A stretch of 7,444 nt of DNA from CADCTB01 sp038231955 (lineage in GTDB: Bacteria; Actinomycetota; Acidimicrobiia; Acidimicrobiales; AC-14): NCBI GenBank assembly GCA_038231955.1, contig JBBSIS010000158.1, positions 1 to 7,444 on the forward strand. Direction: 5' to 3'. How positions within the stretch are numbered: position 1 is the first letter of the stretch; the number at the start of each line of letters is the position of its first letter. Below the pieces are notes generated by a model. That model was not told the DNA's origin. It searched no databases and worked only from the letters and a program-made list of their open reading frames with translations. The translations under genes were made by a program, and so were the position numbers. This document shows positions 1 to 5,470 of the stretch, one piece after another.

Positions 1-2
1 GT

Positions 3-1586
3 GTCCAGGCCCGCATCGAGGAGACCGACAAAACCTTCCCCGACCACATCCTGGTCGGCCTCAACGTGGACAACCCCGAGCTCCACGACGTCTACCGGCT
101 CGACCTACGCGACGGGAAGCTGGAGAAGATCACCGAGAACCCCGGGTTCATCGGCTTCGTGGCCGACGCCGATTTCAAGGTTCGTGCCGGCGTCGCCCCC
201 TTGCCCGACGGTGGCATGGTGCTCATGGTCCGGGCCACCGAGGACGACGAGTGGCGGCCCCTCCTCGAGGTGGGACAAGACGACGCCCTGACCACCGAGC
301 CCGTCGCCTTCACCCTCGACGGCACCGCCATGTGGGTGGTCTCGTCGATCGGCGCCAACGCCGGGCGGTTGGTCCGGCTCGACTGTACGACGGGCGCGGC
401 CGAGGTCGTGGCCGAGGATCCTCAGTACGACGTGGGGTCGGTGCGACTGCACCCCGACACCCGGGAGCCGCAACTGGTCGTCTACGTGAAAGACCGGGCC
501 GAGTTCCAGATCCTCGACCCGGCCGTCGCCGGGGACATCGAGGCCCTGGAGGCGGTCGACCCCGGCGACCTGAACCTGGTCGGCCACGACGATGCCGACC
601 GCACCTGGCTGGCGGCCTACATGAACGACGACGGCCCCGTCCGGTACTACGCCTACGACCGCGCCAGCCGAGAGGCCACGTTCCTCTTCGCCCACCAGCC
701 CGCGCTCGACGACTACCAGTTGGCCGAGATGGAGCCGTTCTCCTTCACGGCCCGCGACGGCTTGGTGGTCCACGGCTATCTCACCTTCCCGCCCGGTGCG
801 TCCCGGGAGGGGCTGCCCACCGTGTTGAACGTCCACGGCGGGCCGTGGGCCCGGGACATGTGGGGTTTCGACGCCCAAGCTCAGTGGCTGGCCAACCGGG
901 GCTACCTGTGCGTGCAGGTCAACTTCCGGGGCTCGACGGGGTACGGAAAGGATTTCGTCAACGCCGGTGACCGGGAGTGGGGGGCCAAGATGCATGACGA
1001 CCTGCTCGACGCCGTCGAATGGGTGGCGGCCCAGGGCCACGCGGATGCGGCCAAGGTGGCCATCTACGGCGGATCCTACGGTGGCTATGCCGCGCTGGTC
1101 GGCGCCGCCTTCACGCCCGACGTCTTCGCCTGCGCGGTCGACATCGTCGGCCCGTCGAACCTCAAGACCCTGATCGAGTCGATCCCTCCCTACTGGGCCC
1201 CGATGATCGCCCAGTTCCACACCCGGGTCGGCAACCCCGACACCGAGGAGGACTTCATGTGGTCGCGGTCGCCGCTGTCCCGGGCGGGCGACATACGCAT
1301 CCCCCTGCTCATCGCCCAGGGCGCCAACGACCCCCGGGTTAAGCAGGCCGAGTCGGAGCAGATCGTGGCCGCCCTGACCGAGAGGGGCATCGACCACGAG
1401 TACCTGCTCTTCCCCGACGAGGGCCACGGCTTCGCCAAGCCCGAGAACCGACTGGCCTTCTTCGCCGCCGCCGAGCGCTTCCTGGCCAAGCACCTGGGCG
1501 GCCGCTTCGAACCGGGCCCGAGCGGCCCCCTGAGCGGGGACCAGGGCCCGAGCGGCCCCCTGAGCGGGGACCAGGGCCCGAGCTGA
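3..1586 (+). CDS. S9 family serine peptidase (prolyl oligopeptidase / acylaminoacyl-peptidase type), 5'-truncated
   Basis: The reading frame is open from base 3, so the N-terminus lies outside the window; 527 codons are visible. The first about 220 residues look like the beta-propeller part of S9 peptidases (VYRLDLRDGKLEKITENPG). The C-terminal alpha/beta-hydrolase domain follows, with the oxyanion-hole motif HGGPWA at 834, the nucleophile elbow GGSYGGY (Ser codon 1074-1076), the acid GANDPRV (Asp 1329-1331) and the base DEGHGF (His 1425-1427), so the full Ser-Asp-His triad is present. Family members cleave short peptides or release N-acylated residues, usually in the cytoplasm; the substrate here is unknown. 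The native protein seems to end near HLGGRFEP. The last about 24 residues (GPSGPLSGDQ twice, then GPS) are encoded by a tandem 30-bp repeat at 1514-1583. The TGA overlaps the proposed start of the next gene, suggesting translational coupling. The family call is firm, the subfamily is not. Confidence 0.95.
   Translation, partial: VQARIEETDKTFPDHILVGLNVDNPELHDVYRLDLRDGKLEKITENPGFIGFVADADFKVRAGVAPLPDGGMVLMVRATEDDEWRPLLEVGQDDALTTEPVAFTLDGTAMWVVSSIGANAGRLVRLDCTTGAAEVVAEDPQYDVGSVRLHPDTREPQLVVYVKDRAEFQILDPAVAGDIEALEAVDPGDLNLVGHDDADRTWLAAYMNDDGPVRYYAYDRASREATFLFAHQPALDDYQLAEMEPFSFTARDGLVVHGYLTFPPGASREGLPTVLNVHGGPWARDMWGFDAQAQWLANRGYLCVQVNFRGSTGYGKDFVNAGDREWGAKMHDDLLDAVEWVAAQGHADAAKVAIYGGSYGGYAALVGAAFTPDVFACAVDIVGPSNLKTLIESIPPYWAPMIAQFHTRVGNPDTEEDFMWSRSPLSRAGDIRIPLLIAQGANDPRVKQAESEQIVAALTERGIDHEYLLFPDEGHGFAKPENRLAFFAAAERFLAKHLGGRFEPGPSGPLSGDQGPSGPLSGDQGPS
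1514..1583 (+). repeat. Dispersed hairpin repeat, array A: 2.33 tandem units of 30 bp, coding
   Basis: Two identical 30-bp units (1514-1543, 1544-1573) are followed by a 10-bp partial unit (1574-1583) ending directly before the TGA of the S9 peptidase. Each unit begins with the hairpin GGGCC-CGAGC-GGCCC (1514-1528, 1544-1558), and CCCC and GGGG downstream can form a second, competing stem. Read in the host frame each unit encodes GPSGPLSGDQ. Because its units are identical, this looks like the youngest or most homogenised array in the window. Confidence 0.92.
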
Positions 1587-2581
1587 CGTCGCCGTCGGGT
1601 GCCCAGCACACGATCGCCTGGGGCGACCACCGGGCCACGGTGGTCGAGGTGGGCGGCGGCCTGCGGACCTACACCGTGGCGGGGACCCAGGTGCTCGACG
1701 GGTACGGGGAGGACGAGCGTTGCTCGGGCGGCCGCGGCCAGGTGCTCATGCCGTGGCCCAACCGCCTACGGGACGGCCGGTACGCCTTCGCCGGCGCCCA
1801 GCAGCAGCTCGCCCTCACCGAGGTGGATCGGCACAATGCCATCCACGGCCTGGTCCGTTGGCGCAACTGGGAGGCGGCGGTCCACGAGCCCGACCGGGTG
1901 GTCATGGAGCTGGTACTCCATCCCATGCCCGGCTACCCCTTCGTCCTCGGCCTCTCGATCGAGTACCGCCTGGGCCCGAGCGGCCCCCGGAGCGGGGATC
2001 AGGGCCCGAGCGGCCCCCGGAGCGGACTCACCGTCGCCAGCACGGCCACCAATCTGGGCGTCGGGCCGTGCCCGTTCGGAGGCGGCGCCCATCCCTACCT
2101 GACCGTTGGGACCGACCTGGTGGACGACGCCCTCCTGCAGTCGCCGGGAGCGACGTGGCTGAAGGTCGACGACCAGGGCATCCCGATGGCCGCTGCGGCG
2201 GTCGACGGGACTCCTTTCGACTTCCGGGACCAGCGCCGTCTCGGCGACGTCGTCCTCGACGTGGCCTACACCGATCTCTCGAGCGGTCAGGTCAGCCTGG
2301 CCAACCCCGACGACGGGCGCCGGGTCACGCTGTGGATGGATGAGTCATACCGGTGGCTGATGCTCTTTACCGGCGACACCCTGGGCCCGAGCGGCCCCCG
2401 GAGTGGGGATTCGAGCCCGAGCGGCCCTCCGAGCGGGAAGCCCGGCCCTGATCGCCGCCGGCGGGGTCTGGCAGTGGAACCGATGACCTGCGCCCCCAAT
2501 GCCTTCGTCAGCGGCGACGGCCTGCGACTCCTCGAGCCTGAGGAGTCGTGGACGACGACGTGGGGCCTTTGGCCAAGCTGA
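1583..2581 (+). CDS. Aldose 1-epimerase (galactose mutarotase) family protein with two in-frame repeat insertions
   Basis: The product belongs to the aldose 1-epimerase (COG2017) family, which interconverts anomers of sugars in the cytoplasm or acts on related hexose derivatives. Numbering from a CTG at 1583 (332 residues), visible motifs are GGRGQVLMPWPNRLRDGRY with Asn60-Arg61, NAIHGLVRW with His88, the catalytic-acid motif GGGAHPY with His170, and the catalytic-base motif AVEPMTCAPNAF with Glu299. The C-terminus (LLEPEESWTTTWGL) is also family-like. The nearest standard start is GTG 1640, but the codons upstream (HTIAWGDHRAT) read like the first strand of the family fold, and CTG 1583 overlaps the previous stop as CTGA. 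I therefore prefer 1583; 1640 is the conservative alternative. Two repeat arrays add about 18 residues (131-148) and about 20 residues (268-287) between conserved segments. Without them the protein would be about 294 residues, the usual family length. The exact sugar substrate is unknown. Confidence 0.9.
   Translation: MTSPSGAQHTIAWGDHRATVVEVGGGLRTYTVAGTQVLDGYGEDERCSGGRGQVLMPWPNRLRDGRYAFAGAQQQLALTEVDRHNAIHGLVRWRNWEAAVHEPDRVVMELVLHPMPGYPFVLGLSIEYRLGPSGPRSGDQGPSGPRSGLTVASTATNLGVGPCPFGGGAHPYLTVGTDLVDDALLQSPGATWLKVDDQGIPMAAAAVDGTPFDFRDQRRLGDVVLDVAYTDLSSGQVSLANPDDGRRVTLWMDESYRWLMLFTGDTLGPSGPRSGDSSPSGPPSGKPGPDRRRRGLAVEPMTCAPNAFVSGDGLRLLEPEESWTTTWGLWPS
1972..2025 (+). repeat. Dispersed hairpin repeat, array B: 1.8 tandem units, in frame inside the epimerase gene
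   Basis: One complete 30-bp unit (1972-2001) is followed by a second cut off after 24 bp (2002-2025). The units share the GGGCC-CGAGC-GGCCC core with array A but have CGG where A has CTG, so the peptide is GPSGPRSGDQ then GPSGPRSG. The insertion lies between SIEYRL and LTVASTATNLG, which in family members are normally joined by a short turn. The 54 coding bases preserve the frame. Confidence 0.9.
2383..2442 (+). repeat. Dispersed hairpin repeat, array C: two diverged 30-bp units, in frame inside the epimerase gene
   Basis: Unit 1 (2383-2412) has three changes from array B and encodes GPSGPRSGDS. Unit 2 (2413-2442) is more diverged and encodes SPSGPPSGKP; its hairpin core has one mismatch (GAGCC against GGCCC). 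The array separates LMLFTGDTL from the catalytic-Glu segment GLAVEPMTCAPNAF. Greater divergence suggests this insertion is older than arrays A and B. Confidence 0.82.
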
Positions 2582-3086
2582 TGGCGCTGGCCACCACAAA
2601 GATCTGCGTCGCAGTCAGGCCCAGGCGCTGGAACAACCCGTCCCGGCCCCCGGCCAGGCTGGCTCCCAGGCACAGCATCGACAGGATCCCGGCTGCCGCC
2701 GCCGCCCTCGCCCATTCCGGCTGGCCACGGCCGGCGAAACGGGGCGCGGCCAACAGGGGAATGGCGGCGAGGGTGGCGTAGCTGAGCCCGGCGGCGATGC
2801 CGTGGCCAGTGTCGTAGGTCGAGCCCAGGGGAAAGGCGGCAACGCTCCAGGTCGTCACCGCGTTGGCGGCCGCCGCGATCCAGGCCGGTCCACCGAGGCG
2901 GGTACGCAGCGTCGCCGAGTACAGCGCCATTCCTGTCCCGAGGACGACCAGGGCGGCCGTCATCGCCGGCCGGGAGCTACTTCCGCTCGCGGCGAGACGG
3001 CTGATGGCGTCACGGGTCGGGTCGTAGCCAGGCGTGGTGGCGCCGAGGATGGCCCAGGCGGTGACGAAGGCGGTAGGACCGACCAC
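2508..3086 (-). CDS. DUF998 family integral membrane protein
   Basis: This is a 192-residue hydrophobic protein with about six predicted membrane helices (roughly 3-17, 42-60, 68-86, 97-114, 126-144, 155-172). The loop PGYDPTRDAISRLAA after helix 1 and FPLGSTYDTGHG (His95) match the pattern of DUF998 membrane proteins, whose function is unknown. GTG 3086 is the only standard start in frame before an upstream TAG at 3135-3137. It falls at the very edge of helix 1, and the 16 codons before it (RTILRPDRETAFAVGG) also read like protein, so the true N-terminus may be longer through a non-standard start. The 3' end runs 74 bp into the convergent epimerase gene, and the polar tail after helix 6 (KGPTSSSTTPQARGVAGRRR) is antisense to its conserved C-terminus. 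It lies 48 nt downstream of, and in the same frame as, a small membrane protein gene, probably in one operon. Confidence 0.82.
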   Translation of the reverse strand: MVGPTAFVTAWAILGATTPGYDPTRDAISRLAASGSSSRPAMTAALVVLGTGMALYSATLRTRLGGPAWIAAAANAVTTWSVAAFPLGSTYDTGHGIAAGLSYATLAAIPLLAAPRFAGRGQPEWARAAAAAGILSMLCLGASLAGGRDGLFQRLGLTATQIFVVASAISLAKGPTSSSTTPQARGVAGRRR

Positions 3087-3134
3087 CCCGCCGACGGCGA
3101 AGGCGGTCTCCCGGTCGGGGCGAAGGATCGTCCG

Positions 3135-3341
3135 CTAGCCCGTGACCAGGCTGGCCAGTGCCCACACCGCAGCCACGAAGCCAATGGCGATCATCACTGC
3201 GCTCCGTCCCGCCGGGGCCCGGGTCAGTTCGCCCTCCTTCGCCTGCCTGGGCGGTCGGACCAGAGCCATGCCGTTGCCGAAAACCAGGGCGGCGCCCAGT
3301 GCCAGCACGAGGAAGGGCAGCAGATCCTGGCCGAGGAACAC
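3135..3341 (-). CDS. Small two-helix membrane protein, conserved hypothetical
   Basis: A 68-residue product with two hydrophobic stretches (about 7-26 and 47-65) joined by a charged loop (VRPPRQAKEGELTRAPAGRS). The layout, with LLPFLVLALGAALVFGNGMALVRPP at the start and a second helix ending in LASLVTG, resembles a small actinobacterial membrane protein of unknown function; I recognise the style, not a named family. The start is GTG 3339-3341. There is no Shine-Dalgarno sequence, but a -10-like TAGCGT ends 6 nt upstream, consistent with a leaderless transcript. It precedes the DUF998 gene by 48 nt in the same frame. Confidence 0.75.
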   Translation of the reverse strand: MFLGQDLLPFLVLALGAALVFGNGMALVRPPRQAKEGELTRAPAGRSAVMIAIGFVAAVWALASLVTG

Positions 3342-3347
3342 GTCCCA

Positions 3348-3376
3348 ACGCTAGACGGTAGGGCTCAAGATGTCGG
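3348..3376 (-). promoter_or_regulatory. Candidate leaderless promoter of the 68-residue membrane protein gene
   Basis: On the minus strand CCGACA (3371-3376; 4 of 6 bases of TTGACA) and TAGCGT (3348-3353; fits actinobacterial TANNNT) are separated by exactly 17 bp. The GTG start begins 6 nt after the -10 box, so transcription would begin at or next to the start codon. This is pattern matching only. Confidence 0.45.
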
Positions 3377-3500
3377 ACGCAGCTGCCGACACGGAGACTG
3401 CCCCGACGGGACGACGGAGGGGTCGGGACTCCCAAGGCCGTCCGCGCTCTTCGCCTGGCGTAGGACCCCCACTCGGCTCCTCCGTCGTCGAGTCGGGCAC

Positions 3501-3564
3501 GACTTCCCGCTCTGCGGGGCCGCTCGGGCCGCGACTTCCCGCTCTGCGGGGCCGCTCGGGCCGC
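3501..3564 (-). repeat. Dispersed hairpin repeat, array D: two identical intergenic 32-bp units
   Basis: Two perfect 32-bp units (3533-3564 and 3501-3532) sit on the minus strand, 7 bp beyond the TAG of the 82-residue protein gene. A degenerate start of a third unit may follow (3491-3500). The core GGCC-CGAGC-GGCCCC and the following GAGCGGG are shared with arrays A-C, but the rest differs (GCA linker, AAGTC end) and the unit is 2 bp longer, so it is not a multiple of three. The rest of the 3342-3571 spacer shows only the candidate promoter. Confidence 0.88.
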
Positions 3565-3571
3565 GGGAGTC

Positions 3572-3820
3572 CTACTTCCCCTTGCGTTCCCGGTAATGCT
3601 CGAGGGCCCGCCGGTGGCCACGGGCGCCGGTGCCGACCACGCCGCCGGTGCGCACTTCCTTCACCACGTCCTCGAGATCGTTGAGCAGCTCGTACACGTC
3701 GTCCTCGGGGCCGGACGCGTCCACGCGGTCGATGGCCTTGTGAATCCGGTCGAGGTGCCTGCGCACCTGCCCGTACTCGTCGTCGAGCTTGCGACGGGCC
3801 TCTTCCAGGCTGTCATCCAC
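3572..3820 (-). CDS. Small charged helical protein, hypothetical (82 residues)
   Basis: I do not recognise this family. The start is taken as GTG 3818-3820, giving VDDSLEEARRKLDDEYG; an open frame extends further upstream to 3940, but that part is antisense-like shadow inside the DUF3817 gene and is rich in Arg and Pro. The product is highly charged and predicted helical (about residues 3-32 and 38-57), with a basic C-terminus (HRRALEHYRERKGK); no membrane segment or signal peptide is seen. It starts 8 nt after the DUF3817 stop and so is probably translated from the same transcript. Its stop is followed 7 bp later by repeat array D. Confidence 0.7.
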   Translation of the reverse strand: MDDSLEEARRKLDDEYGQVRRHLDRIHKAIDRVDASGPEDDVYELLNDLEDVVKEVRTGGVVGTGARGHRRALEHYRERKGK

Positions 3821-3828
3821 GGCTGGCG

Positions 3829-4122
3829 CTACCGGGCCACGGCGGTGTCGGGGTCGTGGACCATGCGCTGGTTGACCACGAACCCGCCGAACGGAAGGGC
3901 GGAGGCGATCAGGACGACGAGGGTCTGCCCGCCGGTCCACCCCTGCTCCTCGCGCACCATGAACACGAGGACGAAATAGACGAGGAAGGCGATCCCGTGG
4001 ATGGGGCCCAGCACCCTGACGGCGTCGCCACCGTGCAGCACCCGCTTGACGAAGACGGCGGAGAGCAGGACCAGATAGCTGACGGCTTCCACCAGGGCAA
4101 CGATTCGGAACTTGGATGTCAC
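3829..4122 (-). CDS. DUF3817 family small integral membrane protein
   Basis: A 97-residue protein with three membrane helices (about 6-25, 38-57, 66-84). The segments FRIVALVEAVSYLVLL, VRVLGPIHGIAFLVYF and ASALPFGGFVVNQR match the arrangement of the DUF3817 family, small actinobacterial membrane proteins of unknown function. The start is GTG 4120-4122. No Shine-Dalgarno sequence is seen; a CATACT box (4130-4135) ends 7 nt upstream and could be a -10 for a leaderless message, but no convincing -35 goes with it. The 82-residue charged protein follows after 8 nt. Confidence 0.85.
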   Translation of the reverse strand: MTSKFRIVALVEAVSYLVLLSAVFVKRVLHGGDAVRVLGPIHGIAFLVYFVLVFMVREEQGWTGGQTLVVLIASALPFGGFVVNQRMVHDPDTAVAR

Positions 4123-4161
4123 GGACAGGAGTATGGCTGGTGGGCGCCTCAGAGGGCCATC

Positions 4162-4201
4162 GCCCAGTAGGTCAGCCCGGTGGGGTCAGCCCAGTAGGTC
4201 A
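4162..4201. repeat. Short tandem duplication: 27-bp period, 1.5 copies
   Basis: A 13-bp sequence, GCCCAGTAGGTCA, occurs at 4162-4174 and again at 4189-4201, a 27-bp period. The second copy carries the TGA of the DUF445 gene (4199-4201, minus strand), so the duplication extends the 3' end of that gene into the 4123-4198 spacer. It is unrelated in sequence to the hairpin repeat. Confidence 0.7.
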
Positions 4202-5467
4202 CGAGAGGGCCTGTCCCATGGCGTGTAGGGCCAGGCCGGCGAGGGCGCCCACCACGGTGCCATTGATGCGCACGTACTGGAGATCGGGGCCGAGGAGCAG
4301 CTCGAGGCGAGACGCCGTCTCCTCGGCGTCCCAGCCCGAGATGGTGCTGCTGACGAATGCGGCGATGTCACCGTCGAAGTGCTCGGCCAGGTAGCCGACG
4401 GCCCGCTCGACGGCGGTCTCGACCGTCGCTGCCAGCTCGGGGTCCTCCTGCAGCCGGCGGCCGCCGGCCACGATCGTCTCCACCATCCGGCTCCGGAGCG
4501 GGGATCCCGCATCGCAGGCCTGGGCCCGGAGGGTGACCTTGGCATCGGACCACAGCGCCGCCACCCACTCCCGCACCTGGGGCTGGGACAGCATCTCCTG
4601 CTTGATCCGCTCGCCTCGCTCCCGCAGGTCGACCGAGGTCTCCAGTTCGGCGGCCAGGAGGCGGAGGCGGGCGTCGAATTGTCGGCGCAGCTCGTGGCCC
4701 CGGTCGGCGGCCATGTCCTTGAGCACCCCCCGGGCGCCGTCGATCAGCCGGTCGAAGATCCGGTCCTCGACCGCGCCGGGCAGCCACCATGGCGCCCGCT
4801 GGCCGAGCCGCTCCTTCAGCTCCTGGCCGTGGGCCCCCAGGTAGCGGTCGAGCCCGGCCAGGGCGCCGTCGAGTACCTCGTCGTGGCGGCCGTCCTCGGT
4901 GAGGAACCGCAACGCCCGGCCGGCCAAGGGGGCGAGGGGTATGGCGTCGACCCGTTCGCGGACCAGGCCCTCGATGGCCCGGTGGACGTCGTCGTCACGG
5001 AGCAGGTCGGCCGCCGCCACCGCGGCGTCGGCCAGCTCGCCGGCGACGCGGTCGGCGTTGTCCTCCGTCGACAGCCAACCGCCCACCCGGGCCACGACGT
5101 CGGCCGCCCGGACCCGCTCGACCAGCACGTCGCGTGTCAGGAAGCTCTCCCGGATGAACTCGCCGAGCGTCGCTGCGAACTGGTCCTTGCGCTCCACCAC
5201 GATCGCCGTGTGGGGTATGGGCAGACCCAGGGGCCGGCGGAACAGAGCGGTGACCGCGAACCAGTCGGCCAGGCCGCCCACCATCGACGCCGCCGCCGTG
5301 GCCTGCAGGTAGTCGACCCAGGCGGCATCGCCACCCCACACCGAGACCATCACGAAGACCGCCGTCACCGCCCCCAGCAGGGCGGTCGCCCGGCGCTTCA
5401 TCGTCATCAGCTCGGCGCGCCGCGACGCCGCCGGCGTGGGCCCGAGCGGCCCTCGCAAAGCCGCCAT
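4199..5467 (-). CDS. DUF445 family membrane protein (YjiN-like)
   Basis: A 422-residue protein of the DUF445 family (COG2733; E. coli YjiN is a member), function unknown, inner membrane. One hydrophobic helix lies near residues 28-44. The family block GGLADWFAVTALFRRPLG (64-81) followed by LPIPHTAIVVERKDQFA is clear. A long polar helical middle follows, and the typical C-terminus GPDLQYVRINGTVVGALAGL begins near residue 393. ATG 5467 lies 3 nt after the coiled-coil gene's stop, so the two are probably one transcript. ATG 5405-5407 (Met21, MTMKRRATALLG) is an equally good start by family resemblance. The 20 residues before it include LRGPLGP, which comes from a partial copy of the hairpin repeat (5438-5456). 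No Shine-Dalgarno sequence separates the two choices. Confidence 0.9.
   Translation of the reverse strand: MAALRGPLGPTPAASRRAELMTMKRRATALLGAVTAVFVMVSVWGGDAAWVDYLQATAAASMVGGLADWFAVTALFRRPLGLPIPHTAIVVERKDQFAATLGEFIRESFLTRDVLVERVRAADVVARVGGWLSTEDNADRVAGELADAAVAAADLLRDDDVHRAIEGLVRERVDAIPLAPLAGRALRFLTEDGRHDEVLDGALAGLDRYLGAHGQELKERLGQRAPWWLPGAVEDRIFDRLIDGARGVLKDMAADRGHELRRQFDARLRLLAAELETSVDLRERGERIKQEMLSQPQVREWVAALWSDAKVTLRAQACDAGSPLRSRMVETIVAGGRRLQEDPELAATVETAVERAVGYLAEHFDGDIAAFVSSTISGWDAEETASRLELLLGPDLQYVRINGTVVGALAGLALHAMGQALS
4493..4506 (+). repeat. Possible remnant of the hairpin repeat inside the DUF445 gene
   Basis: The 14 bases CCGGAGCGGGGATC match the second half of array B's unit exactly, but the hairpin core is missing. 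On the coding (minus) strand they give SPLR (residues 322-325), the same frame in which the reverse complement of the repeat reads. A chance match in GC-rich DNA is quite possible. Confidence 0.25.
5438..5456 (+). repeat. Dispersed hairpin repeat, partial copy E in the 5' codons of the DUF445 gene
   Basis: GGGCCCGAGCGGCCC (5438-5452), the complete hairpin core, plus a few bases is present on the plus strand, antisense to the DUF445 gene. Read on the minus strand it encodes LRGPLGP, identical to what the reverse complement of array A encodes in that frame. It falls between the two possible start codons of the gene (5467 and 5407). Confidence 0.7.
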
Positions 5468-5470
5468 GTG

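Noticed and set aside
105..1493. Long open frame on the minus strand (462 codons)
   Set aside because: It is antisense to the S9 peptidase, whose catalytic motifs are all intact. The translation is Gly/Val/Arg-rich without recognisable motifs, as expected for antisense frames in GC-rich genes.
1972..2025. Collagen-like or elastin-like domain
   Set aside because: The peptide has Gly-Pro pairs but not a strict Gly-X-Y triplet, and each array is only about 20 residues. A DNA-level repeat explains it better.
1599..2102. Alternative plus-strand frame over the epimerase (167 codons)
   Set aside because: It is a Ser/Thr/Arg-rich shadow; the conserved catalytic motifs lie in the other frame.
3501..3564. 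CRISPR-like array
   Set aside because: The 32-bp units are directly abutting with no spacers between them, and no cas genes are present.
2499..3596. Plus-strand open frame of 365 codons across the membrane protein genes
   Set aside because: It covers the antisense of two membrane proteins and repeat array D, and has polar low-complexity composition with no motifs. DUF998 features on the minus strand are convincing.
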